This document shows positions 34,737-44,149 of a DNA stretch of 64,000 nucleotides, piece after piece. The notes under the pieces are model-generated. The model had not been told where the DNA came from. It saw nothing but the letters and a program-made list of their open reading frames with translations, and ran no database searches. Positions within the stretch are counted from its first letter, which is position 1; each line of letters starts with the position of its first letter. Source of the DNA: an uncultured Bacteroidales bacterium (GTDB lineage Bacteria; Bacteroidota; Bacteroidia; Bacteroidales; Muribaculaceae); the NCBI GenBank assembly GCA_902782465.1, contig CACZNH010000015.1:22207-86206 (forward strand). Direction: 5' to 3'. The position numbers were made by a program, and so were the translations under genes.

Positions 34737-37700
34737 TCAATTGCCTTTCTTGTTGCTCTTCTTTTTCCCGTTGTCGGTGCTGGCGTTGGAGGTACTCGAC
34801 GACTTGCCACCGCTCCACTTCTTCAAGCGTGCGTCAATCTCGTTGAAAATCTCCTTTTCCTTGCCCGGATAGTTGCTCTTGAGGCTCTGGAGGTACTCTT
34901 TGGCTTGAGAAACGTTTCCCTGCTTGTAGTAAATGTCGGCAAGGGTGAGGAAACTCTTACCCAGCCAGTAGTTGTGCGGAGTGCCTTTGTCAACCAGTGC
35001 GTTGATGGTCTGCTCGGCGCCCTTGTAGTTGCCCAGCTCATACTGCATGCGCGAGAGCTCATAGGAAGCCTGTGCGCCATACTCGTTGCTCGGGTCACGG
35101 GCGAGTTCCCTGAAGGCCGTCTCGGCATCCTTGGTATTGCCCACCTGGGCATAGGCGAGAGCTCGGTCAAGGGTAATTTCCTTTTCCTCGCTAGAGGTGA
35201 GGCCGCCCCGCTTCAACAATGTGCTGGCCAGCGTCTGCACCTCGTTCCACTTGCCCATCTTCTTGGCGATACGCATGGCACCGATTTGTGCCAGTGTGCG
35301 GTTGTCGTCACTGGATGCACGCTCAGCGAGGTCTTTATAGCCCTGGAGGGCCTCATCGAGCTTACCCTGACGTGCGAGGATGTCGCTGCGCATGGCGATA
35401 GCATCCTGGGCATAGGAGGCGTCACCGCCACCCTTGAGTGCCTCGTCGAGTGCAGCCATCGCCTCGTTGTAGTTGCCCTTGCCGTAGTGATAACGGGCGA
35501 TATAATACTTTGCCTTGGCGGCATAGGCACCGTCGGGATTGTCTTTCAGGTACTGCTCCAGCCTGTCGATACTGGGCTTGTCGCTGATGGCGGCTTTCTC
35601 GGCAGCCTCAAAGGTAAGACGCTCTGCCTCGTTAACATCCATCTGGGGAGCGTTGGGCACACTGCTCAGGAACTTGCTGAACTCGGTCAGCTGACCCTTG
35701 TCGGCATAGATGAGCTTCATGTCCTCGGCAGCGGCCTGAGCCTCGTCGCTGGTGGGATACTGACGGATAATGGTCTTGTAGGCCTCGATGGCGGCATCTT
35801 CTTTGCCAACGCTCTTGTTGACCAGCGCGGTCTGCAAGAGTCCCTTACGGGCCTCGACGCTCTTGGGATAGTTCTTGAGCAGGGTGGCATAGGTGTTGAG
35901 GGCGTCTGCGTTCTTGCCCATCAATGCCTGGGCATTGCCCTTCTCGAGCAGCGCCTGCGGGGCAAAACTGCTCTTGGGATAAGCCTTGACAAGGGCGTCC
36001 ATCTGTGCAATTTCATCGGCATACTGGTGACTCATGCCCATCATGATACCCTTGTGATACATGGCGTAGTCACCGCTGGCATTCTTGTCGGCTTGCATAG
36101 CCTGGTCGTAGGATGACTGCGCCCCAGCAAAATCACGGGCATAATATTGCGTGTCACCGATTCGGTTGTAGGCGTCGGCCATCAGCTCAGAGCTCAGCAT
36201 CTTGCTGTCGATGGCGTTGCGGAAGGCCGTACGCGCCTCGGCATACTGTTTCTGGCCGAACAGGCTGTAGCCCAAGTTATACTGTGCGATGCCGTAATTG
36301 TCATCGCCTTTTTTAATCTGCTTGACATACTCCTGCTGGTTGCGTGCTGCCTCCTTGTAGTTGCCGGCGCGGTATTGTGCCTCGGCGAGCCACAGGCGGC
36401 TCTCGTTAAGGGCGGTCTTGTCATAGCTGCCCACGGCAATGGCCTGCTTGAAGTAGTCGGCAGCTTCATCGTTGTTGTTATTGGCAAGCGACTGCACACC
36501 CAGGTTATAGAGCACCTTCTGCTTGGCGGTAAGCACCTTGGTGCCGGGGCTCTTGATGCGGTTGATGCTCGTGAGGGCACGCTTGTAGTCGGTGGTGCCG
36601 GTATAGGCATCCACCAGATAGCCCTCCACATTATCTTTATATCTGGAATTGGGATACTCGTTGAGGAAGTCCTCAAACAGGTCCACACTGCGGTCAAAGG
36701 GCGTGCGGGCGCCCTTGCTCAAGCCGACGGCGTAGTTGTAATAGGCCGTCTCCTTGACACTGCGGTCACAGTCCATCGTCGCCGCCTGCTGGAAAGCCAT
36801 ATTGGCACCGTTGATGTCGCCCAGCTGACGCTTGGCCTGACCCATGTACAGGTAGGCGCTCTGCGTCAATGCGTCCTTGCCGTCGGTGACGTGGAGCATA
36901 TCATCGACCACAGCCTTGTAATTGCCGTCGCGGTAATCCAGCACGCCCATGGTGTAGGCAGCGGTGCGGTATGGTTCACCCTCGGGGTTCTCGAAATAGC
37001 GCTTCAGATAGATGCAGGCCTGGGCGTCATTGCCCTGGTGGTAATAGCTCTCGCCGACCAGTCGGTTCAGCTCAGCGTCAAAGTAGTCGTTCTGCCCCAT
37101 TTCAAGCAGTGATTTGCCCTGCTCAATCACCTCCCAGTAGTGCTTGTCGTTATAAGCCATCTGGGTGAGGTAGTATTGGGACTGGAAACCCAACTCACTG
37201 GACTGGGGGATGGCACTGAAACGGGTGCGGGCAGCGGCATAGTCGCCACGGGCATAGTCCAAATAGGCCTTATAGAAGTCGGTGGCACCGCTATAGCGCG
37301 GGCTCTGCTCGAGTTCATAATAGAGACGCTCGGCCTCGCGGTAATCCTCCATGCGCAGGTAGCAATAAGCCCTCCTGTACATCAGGTCCTCGTCGGCATC
37401 CTTGTCCAGGGCACGGTTGCGGACCATCGAATAGCTGAGCAGCGCGCTCTCCCACTGTCCACGGTAGAAGTAGTAGTTACCCACTTTCATCTGTGCCTCC
37501 ATCGCCAACGGTGAGGCAGGATAGTTCTCGATGAAACGCTGCAATGCCATGAGACTGGCCTCCTCGCCACGCTCAAAACGGCTCAAAGCTATGTAATACT
37601 CGGCCTGTTCACGCATCGAACTGGTACTGGGAAGGTGACCGACGTGTTCCAACTGGTCAATGGCTCCCACATAGTTGTGGGACTCATACATCGACAAGCC

Positions 37701-37808
37701 ACGCTCCAGGTAGCCGGTAGCCTCGCTGCTCATCACGCCAGGCTGGGCTGCCGCCACCATCGGAGCCGCCGCAATCACTGACACAAAAACTTTTTTGATT
37801 CTCTTCAT
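34737..37808 (-). CDS. Large periplasmic tetratricopeptide-repeat protein
   Basis: 1023 residues. A signal peptide (MKRIKKVFVSVIAAAPMVAA) is followed by some 20 or more TPR-type helical hairpins across the whole length (for example ALMGKNADALNTYATLLKNY and AQYNLGYSLFGQKQYAEART). The basic low-complexity tail is rich in Ser, Gly and Lys. TPR arrays bind protein partners; the outer-membrane barrel gene immediately downstream is the obvious candidate, so the two may form an envelope-assembly or transport unit. The ATG at 37808 is chosen over an upstream in-frame start at 37844, which lacks a signal sequence. Confidence 0.82.
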   Translation of the reverse strand: MKRIKKVFVSVIAAAPMVAAAQPGVMSSEATGYLERGLSMYESHNYVGAIDQLEHVGHLPSTSSMREQAEYYIALSRFERGEEASLMALQRFIENYPASPLAMEAQMKVGNYYFYRGQWESALLSYSMVRNRALDKDADEDLMYRRAYCYLRMEDYREAERLYYELEQSPRYSGATDFYKAYLDYARGDYAAARTRFSAIPQSSELGFQSQYYLTQMAYNDKHYWEVIEQGKSLLEMGQNDYFDAELNRLVGESYYHQGNDAQACIYLKRYFENPEGEPYRTAAYTMGVLDYRDGNYKAVVDDMLHVTDGKDALTQSAYLYMGQAKRQLGDINGANMAFQQAATMDCDRSVKETAYYNYAVGLSKGARTPFDRSVDLFEDFLNEYPNSRYKDNVEGYLVDAYTGTTDYKRALTSINRIKSPGTKVLTAKQKVLYNLGVQSLANNNNDEAADYFKQAIAVGSYDKTALNESRLWLAEAQYRAGNYKEAARNQQEYVKQIKKGDDNYGIAQYNLGYSLFGQKQYAEARTAFRNAIDSKMLSSELMADAYNRIGDTQYYARDFAGAQSSYDQAMQADKNASGDYAMYHKGIMMGMSHQYADEIAQMDALVKAYPKSSFAPQALLEKGNAQALMGKNADALNTYATLLKNYPKSVEARKGLLQTALVNKSVGKEDAAIEAYKTIIRQYPTSDEAQAAAEDMKLIYADKGQLTEFSKFLSSVPNAPQMDVNEAERLTFEAAEKAAISDKPSIDRLEQYLKDNPDGAYAAKAKYYIARYHYGKGNYNEAMAALDEALKGGGDASYAQDAIAMRSDILARQGKLDEALQGYKDLAERASSDDNRTLAQIGAMRIAKKMGKWNEVQTLASTLLKRGGLTSSEEKEITLDRALAYAQVGNTKDAETAFRELARDPSNEYGAQASYELSRMQYELGNYKGAEQTINALVDKGTPHNYWLGKSFLTLADIYYKQGNVSQAKEYLQSLKSNYPGKEKEIFNEIDARLKKWSGGKSSSTSNASTDNGKKKSNKKGN

Positions 37809-37891
37809 ATATCTATCGTTGTTTTCATTTTCCACACAGGTCACGTCCTATCCCACGGGGACAGGAGGAGCCGTCACATTAATATTAACTG

Positions 37892-37921
37892 CAAATTTAG
37901 CGATAAATTGCCAAACAGCAA
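37892..37921 (-). promoter_or_regulatory. Putative promoter of the TPR/barrel operon
   Basis: On the minus strand TTG (37921-37919) and TAAATTTG (37899-37892) are spaced 19 bp, leaving a leader of about 80 nt before the TPR gene. Divergent to the ppiD promoter. Confidence 0.55.
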
Positions 37922-37990
37922 CAACCCTGCATCTAAAATAATCCTAAAAAAGAGCCGATTCAAGAAAAATAAAGAAAAAACTGCAACTTT

Positions 37991-38021
37991 TTTGGTATAA
38001 TGCAAAAAATAACTACCTTTG
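37991..38021 (+). promoter_or_regulatory. Promoter of the PpiD-like gene
   Basis: TTTG at 37991-37994 and TACCTTTG at 38014-38021, 19 bp apart, are a near-ideal Bacteroidota promoter. The leader is about 58 nt. Confidence 0.75.
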
Positions 38022-38082
38022 CGTGTTTATTTGGCGAAAAGCCCTGAAAACGAAAGAAAAAACATCATAAAAATATTTGTAA

Positions 38083-40161
38083 ATGGCTACATTAGAGAAG
38101 ATTAGACAACAGAAGTTTTGGCTCGCCGTCTTGATTGGCGGTGCATTGCTCGCATTCATTATTGAGGTAGGTGTGGAGGCCATCGGCCGCTCCGCTGGTA
38201 AAAGTGTTGCCGCCAAGGTCGGCAATGAGAAGATCGACATCATGGAGTTCTCGAAGCGCGTAGAACAGGATGCTGCCAACGACAAGAACCAGCAGCAATA
38301 TGATGCTGCCCAGCGCAACCAGAAGGTACTGGATGAGATGATTAACGAGAAGCTGCTCAACAAAGAGTATGAGAAGCTGGGTATCTATGTTACCGACACT
38401 GAGCTCAGTGAGCTGACTATCGGCAAGAATCCCGCTCCCGCAATCGTTCAGTTCGCACAACAGCTGAATGCCAAGTCACCGGCTGAGCTTTATGACTTCA
38501 TCACCAACCCCGGCAAGCACGGCATTCCCGACGGAAGCGTTGCCGAGTTGCGCAATGAGTGGAACAAGATGACCAACGAGGTAGTAAAGGGCTACAAGCA
38601 GTTGAAGCTCCAGAACCTGATTGCCGGCTGTATGCAGGCTAACGATCTGGATCGCGCACAGATGGCCGAGGACGAGGCTATGACCAACGTCGTGCTGTTT
38701 GCCAAGCAGGCCTACTCAACGCTGCCCGACGACCAGTTCCCTGTTACCGACGAGGAGCTGAAGGCCGAATGGATGAAGCACCAGTCCCTGTTCAAGCTTG
38801 ATGAGGAGACCAGGGCTATCCACTATATCGCTGTAAACATCGAGCCCAGCGCTGCCGACATCGCTGCAGCCCAGAAGATTGCCGACGCTGCCTATATCGC
38901 ATTGCAGAAGGGCCGCGGCATCGACTCGGTACGCGTTCTTGGCACTGTACGTATCGACACCGCCAAGATGCTCCAGAAGGACATGCCCGCATCGGTACGC
39001 GACCTGTTTGCCGGCGCACAGATTGGTACGACTCGCCGCGACAGCGTCATGAACAACCACCACGTGATGTATAAGCTCATCAATAAAGAGGTGAGCCTCG
39101 ACTCAGTAGAGCTCGTATCGGCTGCGGTACAGGGCGACGCCAAGACTCAGAAGTCTGTCCTCGACCAGCTCAATGCAGGCAAGAGCCTCGATGAGATGAG
39201 GAAAGCTTTCCCGCAGAAGTTTGATGCCAACGAGAAGGCCTGGCAGCGTATTTATAACCTGCCCGACAGCCTGAAGGCTAAGATTGCCAACGCAGCTCCT
39301 GGTGTATTTGTTACCTTCGCCAGTGGCGACCAGGGTGCCCAGTATATCAAGGTTACCGACAAGAAGGCTCCCAAGACCTTCTACACCGTCGCAACCGTTT
39401 CCTATGATGCTTATGCCAGCACCAAGACCAGCGAGGACCTGCGCGACAAGCTGCAGAACTTCCTGAACAAGAACAAGACCGTGAAGGAGTTCACCGAGAA
39501 CGCTGCTAAGGAAGGCTTCAACGCCGTTGAGACCATGATTTCCCCGAGCACTCCTCAGCTTGGCATGGGCCAGTTCGGCTACGGAGGCATCAAGGACACC
39601 CGCAAGGCCATCAAGTGGGCGTTTGACAACAATAAGGGCGACGTTTCCCCCATCTTCAGTGACAACAACACCATGCTGGTTGCCGTTGCCATCGACGACA
39701 TCTACAAAGAGGGCGTCATGGACTACAACGTCAAGGAGGTTAAGGAACTGCTCACCACGCTCGTTCGCAACAGCAAGAAGGGCGATGCTCTTGTACAGAA
39801 ACTCCAGGGCAAGGCCAACAGCCTTGACGCCTATGCAGGCCTGATGAACACCCAGGTTGACACCGTGGATGTTTCCTTTGGCATGCAGAACGCTCCCAAG
39901 TTGGCTGACGACTACGGCGTAATCGGCCGCATGGCTACCGCCAAGGTGGGTGAGCTGAAGGGTCCGTGGAAGGGTCAGAACTCGGTTTATGTTTACCAGG
40001 TTATCAAGCAGGAGAAGGCCGAGCGTCAGCCCACCAAGGAAGAGCTCGACCAGCGCTACGCACAGACTCGTGGTGCACAAATCTTCGCTAACCCGCGCAC
40101 CATCAACGGCATTCTGAGCAAGGCCACCAAGGTGAAGAAGCAGCTCATTGATTTCTATTGA
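38083..40161 (+). CDS. PpiD-like peptidyl-prolyl isomerase/chaperone
   Basis: 692-residue protein anchored by one N-terminal membrane helix (about 12-32; FWLAVLIGGALLAFIIEVGV). A SurA-N-like chaperone region (about 40-190) precedes parvulin-like segments in the middle (about 235-350) and a second SurA/PpiD-like helical part to the C-terminus. The family folds or escorts outer-membrane and secreted proteins in the periplasm. The parvulin part is divergent, so isomerase activity is uncertain. It is a single gene with strong promoter and terminator. Confidence 0.85.
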   Translation: MATLEKIRQQKFWLAVLIGGALLAFIIEVGVEAIGRSAGKSVAAKVGNEKIDIMEFSKRVEQDAANDKNQQQYDAAQRNQKVLDEMINEKLLNKEYEKLGIYVTDTELSELTIGKNPAPAIVQFAQQLNAKSPAELYDFITNPGKHGIPDGSVAELRNEWNKMTNEVVKGYKQLKLQNLIAGCMQANDLDRAQMAEDEAMTNVVLFAKQAYSTLPDDQFPVTDEELKAEWMKHQSLFKLDEETRAIHYIAVNIEPSAADIAAAQKIADAAYIALQKGRGIDSVRVLGTVRIDTAKMLQKDMPASVRDLFAGAQIGTTRRDSVMNNHHVMYKLINKEVSLDSVELVSAAVQGDAKTQKSVLDQLNAGKSLDEMRKAFPQKFDANEKAWQRIYNLPDSLKAKIANAAPGVFVTFASGDQGAQYIKVTDKKAPKTFYTVATVSYDAYASTKTSEDLRDKLQNFLNKNKTVKEFTENAAKEGFNAVETMISPSTPQLGMGQFGYGGIKDTRKAIKWAFDNNKGDVSPIFSDNNTMLVAVAIDDIYKEGVMDYNVKEVKELLTTLVRNSKKGDALVQKLQGKANSLDAYAGLMNTQVDTVDVSFGMQNAPKLADDYGVIGRMATAKVGELKGPWKGQNSVYVYQVIKQEKAERQPTKEELDQRYAQTRGAQIFANPRTINGILSKATKVKKQLIDFY

Positions 40162-40192
40162 TTCTAGCGCGATAACGCGACCAGATAATATC

Positions 40193-40230
40193 CAAGTCCC
40201 GATGGCACCAGTGCCACCGGGACTTGTTTT
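40193..40230 (+). terminator. Intrinsic terminator after the PpiD-like gene
   Basis: CAAGTCCC (40193-40200) pairs with GGGACTTG (40219-40226), with an inner TGGCAC/GTGCCA pair, followed by TTTT. Confidence 0.88.
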
Positions 40231-40299
40231 ATCAGCGACGAAAAACGGTAAAAAGCATTTTTATCACCTCAAAAGGGGCGTTATCTCAAAAAAAAAGCC

Positions 40300-40307
40300 T
40301 AATTTTG
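40300..40307 (+). promoter_or_regulatory. Putative -7 box of sufE
   Basis: TAATTTTG matches TAnnTTTG, 29 bp before the sufE ATG. No clear -33 element was seen. Confidence 0.45.
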
Positions 40308-40336
40308 GAGGTTAAACTAAAAACAACCTTTTTTTC

Positions 40337-40771
40337 ATGTCAACCATCAACGAACGACAAGACGAAATCATTGAGGAATTTGAGGGTCTGGACGACTGGA
40401 TGGACCGCTATAGCGTCATCATCGACATGGGCAATGCCATGCCCGCGCTCGACGAGCAATACAAGACGGCCGACAACCTGATTGACGGTTGCCAGAGCCG
40501 TGTGTGGCTGCAGGCCGACTGCATCGACGGCCGCATGCGCCTGCAGGCCGACAGCGACGCCATCATCGTCAAGGGCATCATCTCGATGCTCGTGCGCGTG
40601 CTCGACGGGGCAACGCCCCAAGAGGTGCTCGATGCCGACCTCTACTTCATCGAGCGCATCGGGCTGCGCGAGCACCTCTCCCCCACCCGCAGCAACGGTC
40701 TGCTGGCGATGGTGAAGCAGATTCGCGCCTATGCCATCGCGTTCCAGTCGCGCGAGCATTGCGGTTGTTGA
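40337..40771 (+). CDS. sufE: SufE-family cysteine desulfuration protein
   Basis: 144 residues. SufE accepts sulfur from the cysteine desulfurase SufS on an invariant Cys and passes it to the SufBCD scaffold for Fe-S cluster assembly. The active-site motif GCQSRVWL (Cys about residue 52) and the N-terminal EEFEGLDDWMDRYSVIIDMG are diagnostic. No suf partner genes are in the window; lone sufE genes are normal in Bacteroidota. It is followed 57 bp later by a peptide transporter gene. Confidence 0.92.
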   Translation: MSTINERQDEIIEEFEGLDDWMDRYSVIIDMGNAMPALDEQYKTADNLIDGCQSRVWLQADCIDGRMRLQADSDAIIVKGIISMLVRVLDGATPQEVLDADLYFIERIGLREHLSPTRSNGLLAMVKQIRAYAIAFQSREHCGC

Positions 40772-40828
40772 AACAAGACGACAATAACACATTATTAATA
40801 ATATTAACCTATCAACCAAAACAGAATT

Positions 40829-42415
40829 ATGTTTAAAAACCATCCCAAGGGTCTAATCCCTGCCGCGTTGAGCAACATGGGCGAGCGCTTCGGCTACTAC
40901 ATCATGAACGCCGTGCTGCTGCTGTTCCTGTGCTCCAAATTCGGCCTTGACGAGGGCACATCGGGTGCCATCTACAGCGTCTTCTATGCCGGTATCTATG
41001 TGTTAAGCCTCGTTGGCGGTTTCATTGCCGACCGCACCCAGAACTACAAGAGCACCATCCAGTGGGGTCTTGTCATCATGGCCGTTGGCTACGTGCTGCT
41101 CTCAATTCCCGTTCTCCACACTGCAGGCAACCACATGTGGCTGCTCGTGTTCACCTGCGTGGCCCTATTCCTGATTGCCTTCGGTAACGGTCTGTTCAAG
41201 GGCAACCTGCAGGCTATCGTGGGTCAGATGTATGATAACATGGAGGCCGATGCCATTGCCACCGGCAAGAGCGAGGAGGAAATCAAGTCCATCAAGGATC
41301 GCCGCGACTCGGGTTTCCAGATTTTCTACGTGTTCATCAACATCGGTGGTCTGATTGCCCCGTTCGTTGCTCCGCTGCTGCGCCAGTGGTGGCTGGGTGT
41401 CAAGGGCATGGTCTATGATGCTGGTCTTCCCGCCTTGTGCCACCAGTACCTGAAAGAAGGTGCCAATATGGCCGGTGAGCAGATGACCAACCTCACCACG
41501 CTGATGGAGAAGGTGAACCAGGGTGGTCTGGACCTCAGCGACATGGGTGCTGCATGCAACAGCTACCTTGAGGTCTTCAACACCGGTGTTCACTACAGCT
41601 TCATCGCTTCGGTGGTTGCCATGTTCATCTCGCTGTTCATCTTCATGGCATTTAAGAAAATCTTCCCCACTCCCGCCAAGAAAGAGGCTGCTGCAGTCGA
41701 AGAATACACTGCCGAGGAGAAGAGGGCTATGGCCAAGGAAATCAAGCAGCGCATGGCAGCGTTGTTCGCTGTGCTGGGCGTTTGCGTCTTCTTCTGGCTG
41801 TCGTTCCACCAGAATGGCCAGTCGCTGTCGGTATTCGCACGCGACTATGTCATCACCGACAAGATTGCTCCCGAGATTTGGCAGGCCGTGAACCCGTTCT
41901 TCGTGATCGTGCTCACCCCCATCATCATGGCTATCTTTGCCTCATTGGCAAGAAAAGGTCACGCCATTTCCACACCTCGCAAGATTGTCATCGGTATGGC
42001 TATCACGGCATTGGCCTACCTGTTCCTGGTAGTGCTGAGCATGGGTTATGATTATCCCAATGGTGAAACCTTCCGTGCATTGGGTATCGACCAGCAGGCT
42101 GCCATGAAGTCACAGTGGTGGGTACTGATTGCCACCTACTTCTTCCTGACCGTTGCCGAGCTGTTTATCTCGCCGCTGGGCCTGTCGTTTGTTTCCAAGA
42201 TTGCTCCCAAGCACCTGCAAGGTATCTGCCAGGGCTTGTGGCTGGGTGCCACCGCACTGGGCAACCTGTTTATCTGGATTGGTCCGGTTATGCTCAACAA
42301 GATGCCCAAGCTGTGGATGTGCTGGGCCGTCTTCCTGGTTATCTGCCTCGTCGCCATGGGCGTGATGTGGGGCATGGTCAGCTGGCTGGAGCGCGTCACT
42401 GGCGAGAAGGAGTAA
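40829..42415 (+). CDS. POT-family (proton-dependent oligopeptide) transporter 1
   Basis: 528-residue major facilitator of the PTR2/POT family with about 12-14 membrane helices. The N-terminal SNMGERFGYYIMNAVLLLFL corresponds to the ExxER proton motif, but the first glutamate is replaced (N-M-G-E-R). GNGLFKGNLQAIVGQMYD and FFWLSFHQNGQSLSVFARDY are further conserved blocks. The likely substrates are di- and tripeptides, driven by protons. It has a closely related neighbour in tandem. Confidence 0.85.
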   Translation: MFKNHPKGLIPAALSNMGERFGYYIMNAVLLLFLCSKFGLDEGTSGAIYSVFYAGIYVLSLVGGFIADRTQNYKSTIQWGLVIMAVGYVLLSIPVLHTAGNHMWLLVFTCVALFLIAFGNGLFKGNLQAIVGQMYDNMEADAIATGKSEEEIKSIKDRRDSGFQIFYVFINIGGLIAPFVAPLLRQWWLGVKGMVYDAGLPALCHQYLKEGANMAGEQMTNLTTLMEKVNQGGLDLSDMGAACNSYLEVFNTGVHYSFIASVVAMFISLFIFMAFKKIFPTPAKKEAAAVEEYTAEEKRAMAKEIKQRMAALFAVLGVCVFFWLSFHQNGQSLSVFARDYVITDKIAPEIWQAVNPFFVIVLTPIIMAIFASLARKGHAISTPRKIVIGMAITALAYLFLVVLSMGYDYPNGETFRALGIDQQAAMKSQWWVLIATYFFLTVAELFISPLGLSFVSKIAPKHLQGICQGLWLGATALGNLFIWIGPVMLNKMPKLWMCWAVFLVICLVAMGVMWGMVSWLERVTGEKE

Positions 42416-42448
42416 TCCTCACACGCAATACACATTATTAATTATAAA

Positions 42449-42489
42449 AGAATCTAGGGAGTCTAGAATAACTGGATTTCCTAGATTCT
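42449..42489 (+). terminator. Hairpin between the two POT genes
   Basis: AGAATCTAGGGA at 42449-42460 pairs with TTCCTAGATTCT at 42478-42489 with one mismatch. No T-run follows, so it may be an attenuator or mRNA-processing stem rather than a full terminator. Confidence 0.55.
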
Positions 42490-42510
42490 CTAGTAAAAAT
42501 CGAAATAATT

Positions 42511-44049
42511 ATGTTTGAAGGACAACCTAAAGGACTATTCGCGTTGGCACTGGCCAATACGGGCGAACGCTTCGGCTACTACACGATGATTGCCGTGTTC
42601 GCTCTCTTCCTCAGGGCCAACTATGGCTTGTCACCCGCAGTTGCCGGCACCATCTACAGTTCATTCCTGATGGTGGTGTATTTCCTCCCGCTCATCGGCG
42701 GCTGGATGGCCGACAAGTTCGGCTTCGGCAAGATGGTGACCATCGGTATCATCATCATGTTCCTGGGATACCTGCTGCTGTCGGTGCCCCTGGGCGGCAA
42801 CATGTTTGCACTCATCGTGATGATTGGCGCATTGTTGCTCATTGGACTAGGCACGGGTCTGTTCAAGGGCAACCTGCAGGTGATGGTGGGCAACTTGTAT
42901 GACGACCCGCAGTACGCTGCAAAGCGTGACTCCGGCTTCTCGATTTTCTACATGGCCATCAACATCGGCGCCCTGTTCGCTCCGACGGCCGCCGTTAAAA
43001 TCAAGGAGTATGCCGAGACCGCACTGGGCTTCTCGTCCAATGATGCCTACCACTTCTCGTTTGCCGTGGCTTGTGCCTCGCTGATTCTGTCGATTGCCAT
43101 CTATTATGCCTTCCGCAGCACCTTCCGTCACTGCGAGGGTGGCAAGAAGGCCGCCGTCAAGGACGACAACACCGTGAAGGAGCCTGAGCTGAGCAAGGAT
43201 GAGACCAAACAGCGCATCATCGCCCTGTGCCTCGTGTTTGCCGTCGTGGTATTCTTCTGGATGGCATTCCACCAGAACGGACTGTCGCTTACCTTCTTTG
43301 CCGACGAATTCACCGCCAACACGTCTAGCGGCCTGCAGAGCATGGCCTTTGACGTGTGGAACCTGGTACTGGTCATCTTCATCGTCTATGCCGGCTTCTC
43401 ACTGTTCCAGAGCAAGACGGCCAAGGCCAAGGGCATCTCGGGAGCCATCATCCTGGCGGCGCTGGGTATCCTGTACTACAAGTACGCCCGCACCACCGGC
43501 AGCATCGACATCGCAGCCCCGATTTTCCAGCAGTTCAACCCGTTCTACGTCGTAGCGTTGACGCCCGTTTCGATGGCCATCTTCGGCTGGCTGGCCGAGA
43601 AAGGCAAGGAGCCGTCGGCTCCGCGCAAGATTGCCTACGGTATGGTAGTCGCCGCCATCGCCTATGCCCTGATGGCATTTGCCTCGACAGGTCTGCCCAT
43701 GCCGCAGCAGGCGCCCGACGCCAGCGGCAACCTCGTGGGCCAGCATGTTGCCGACGTGACGCCCAACCTGCTCATCAGCGTCTATCTGATTCTCACCTTC
43801 GGCGAGCTGCTGCTCTCCCCGATGGGCATCTCGTTCGTCAGCAAGGTGGCGCCTCCCAAGTACAAGGGTGCGATGATGGGTGGCTGGTTCGTTTCCACCG
43901 CGCTGGGTAACCAGCTCGTCCTCGTGGGCGGTGCCCTGTGGGGCAAGGTGCCCTTGTGGGTATGCTGGAGCGTCTTCATGGGTGTCTGCCTCGTCGCAGC
44001 CATCTTCATGTTCGCCATGATGAAGCGCCTCGAGAAAGTCGCGAAGTAA
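42511..44049 (+). CDS. POT-family (proton-dependent oligopeptide) transporter 2
   Basis: 512-residue paralogue of the upstream transporter. It has the same layout of membrane helices and motifs (ANTGERFGYYTMIAVFALFL, GTGLFKGNLQVMVGNLYDDP and FFWMAFHQNGLSLTFFADEF). It differs in the central loop, which is shorter and charged, and in the loop sequence after helix 9. Tandem POT genes suggest specialisation for different peptides. Immediately downstream is the palindrome of the RAYT element. Confidence 0.85.
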   Translation: MFEGQPKGLFALALANTGERFGYYTMIAVFALFLRANYGLSPAVAGTIYSSFLMVVYFLPLIGGWMADKFGFGKMVTIGIIIMFLGYLLLSVPLGGNMFALIVMIGALLLIGLGTGLFKGNLQVMVGNLYDDPQYAAKRDSGFSIFYMAINIGALFAPTAAVKIKEYAETALGFSSNDAYHFSFAVACASLILSIAIYYAFRSTFRHCEGGKKAAVKDDNTVKEPELSKDETKQRIIALCLVFAVVVFFWMAFHQNGLSLTFFADEFTANTSSGLQSMAFDVWNLVLVIFIVYAGFSLFQSKTAKAKGISGAIILAALGILYYKYARTTGSIDIAAPIFQQFNPFYVVALTPVSMAIFGWLAEKGKEPSAPRKIAYGMVVAAIAYALMAFASTGLPMPQQAPDASGNLVGQHVADVTPNLLISVYLILTFGELLLSPMGISFVSKVAPPKYKGAMMGGWFVSTALGNQLVLVGGALWGKVPLWVCWSVFMGVCLVAAIFMFAMMKRLEKVAK

Positions 44050-44060
44050 ACATCCACTAC

Positions 44061-44135
44061 AGCGAGCCGGAGGCTCGCAATACCTCGACAACCACGGCTG
44101 GCCCGTCGGAGTATTGCGAGCCTCCGGCTTGCTTT
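44061..44135 (+). repeat. Left REP-like palindrome
   Basis: AGCGAGCCGGAGGCTCGCAA at its start is complementary to TTGCGAGCCTCCGGCTTGCT at its end. The loop has a second, imperfect stem (CTCGAC/GTCGGAG). It is a strong stem in RNA or single-stranded DNA and the likely substrate of the transposase between the two copies. Confidence 0.88.
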
Positions 44136-44149
44136 AAAAACAACAAGAC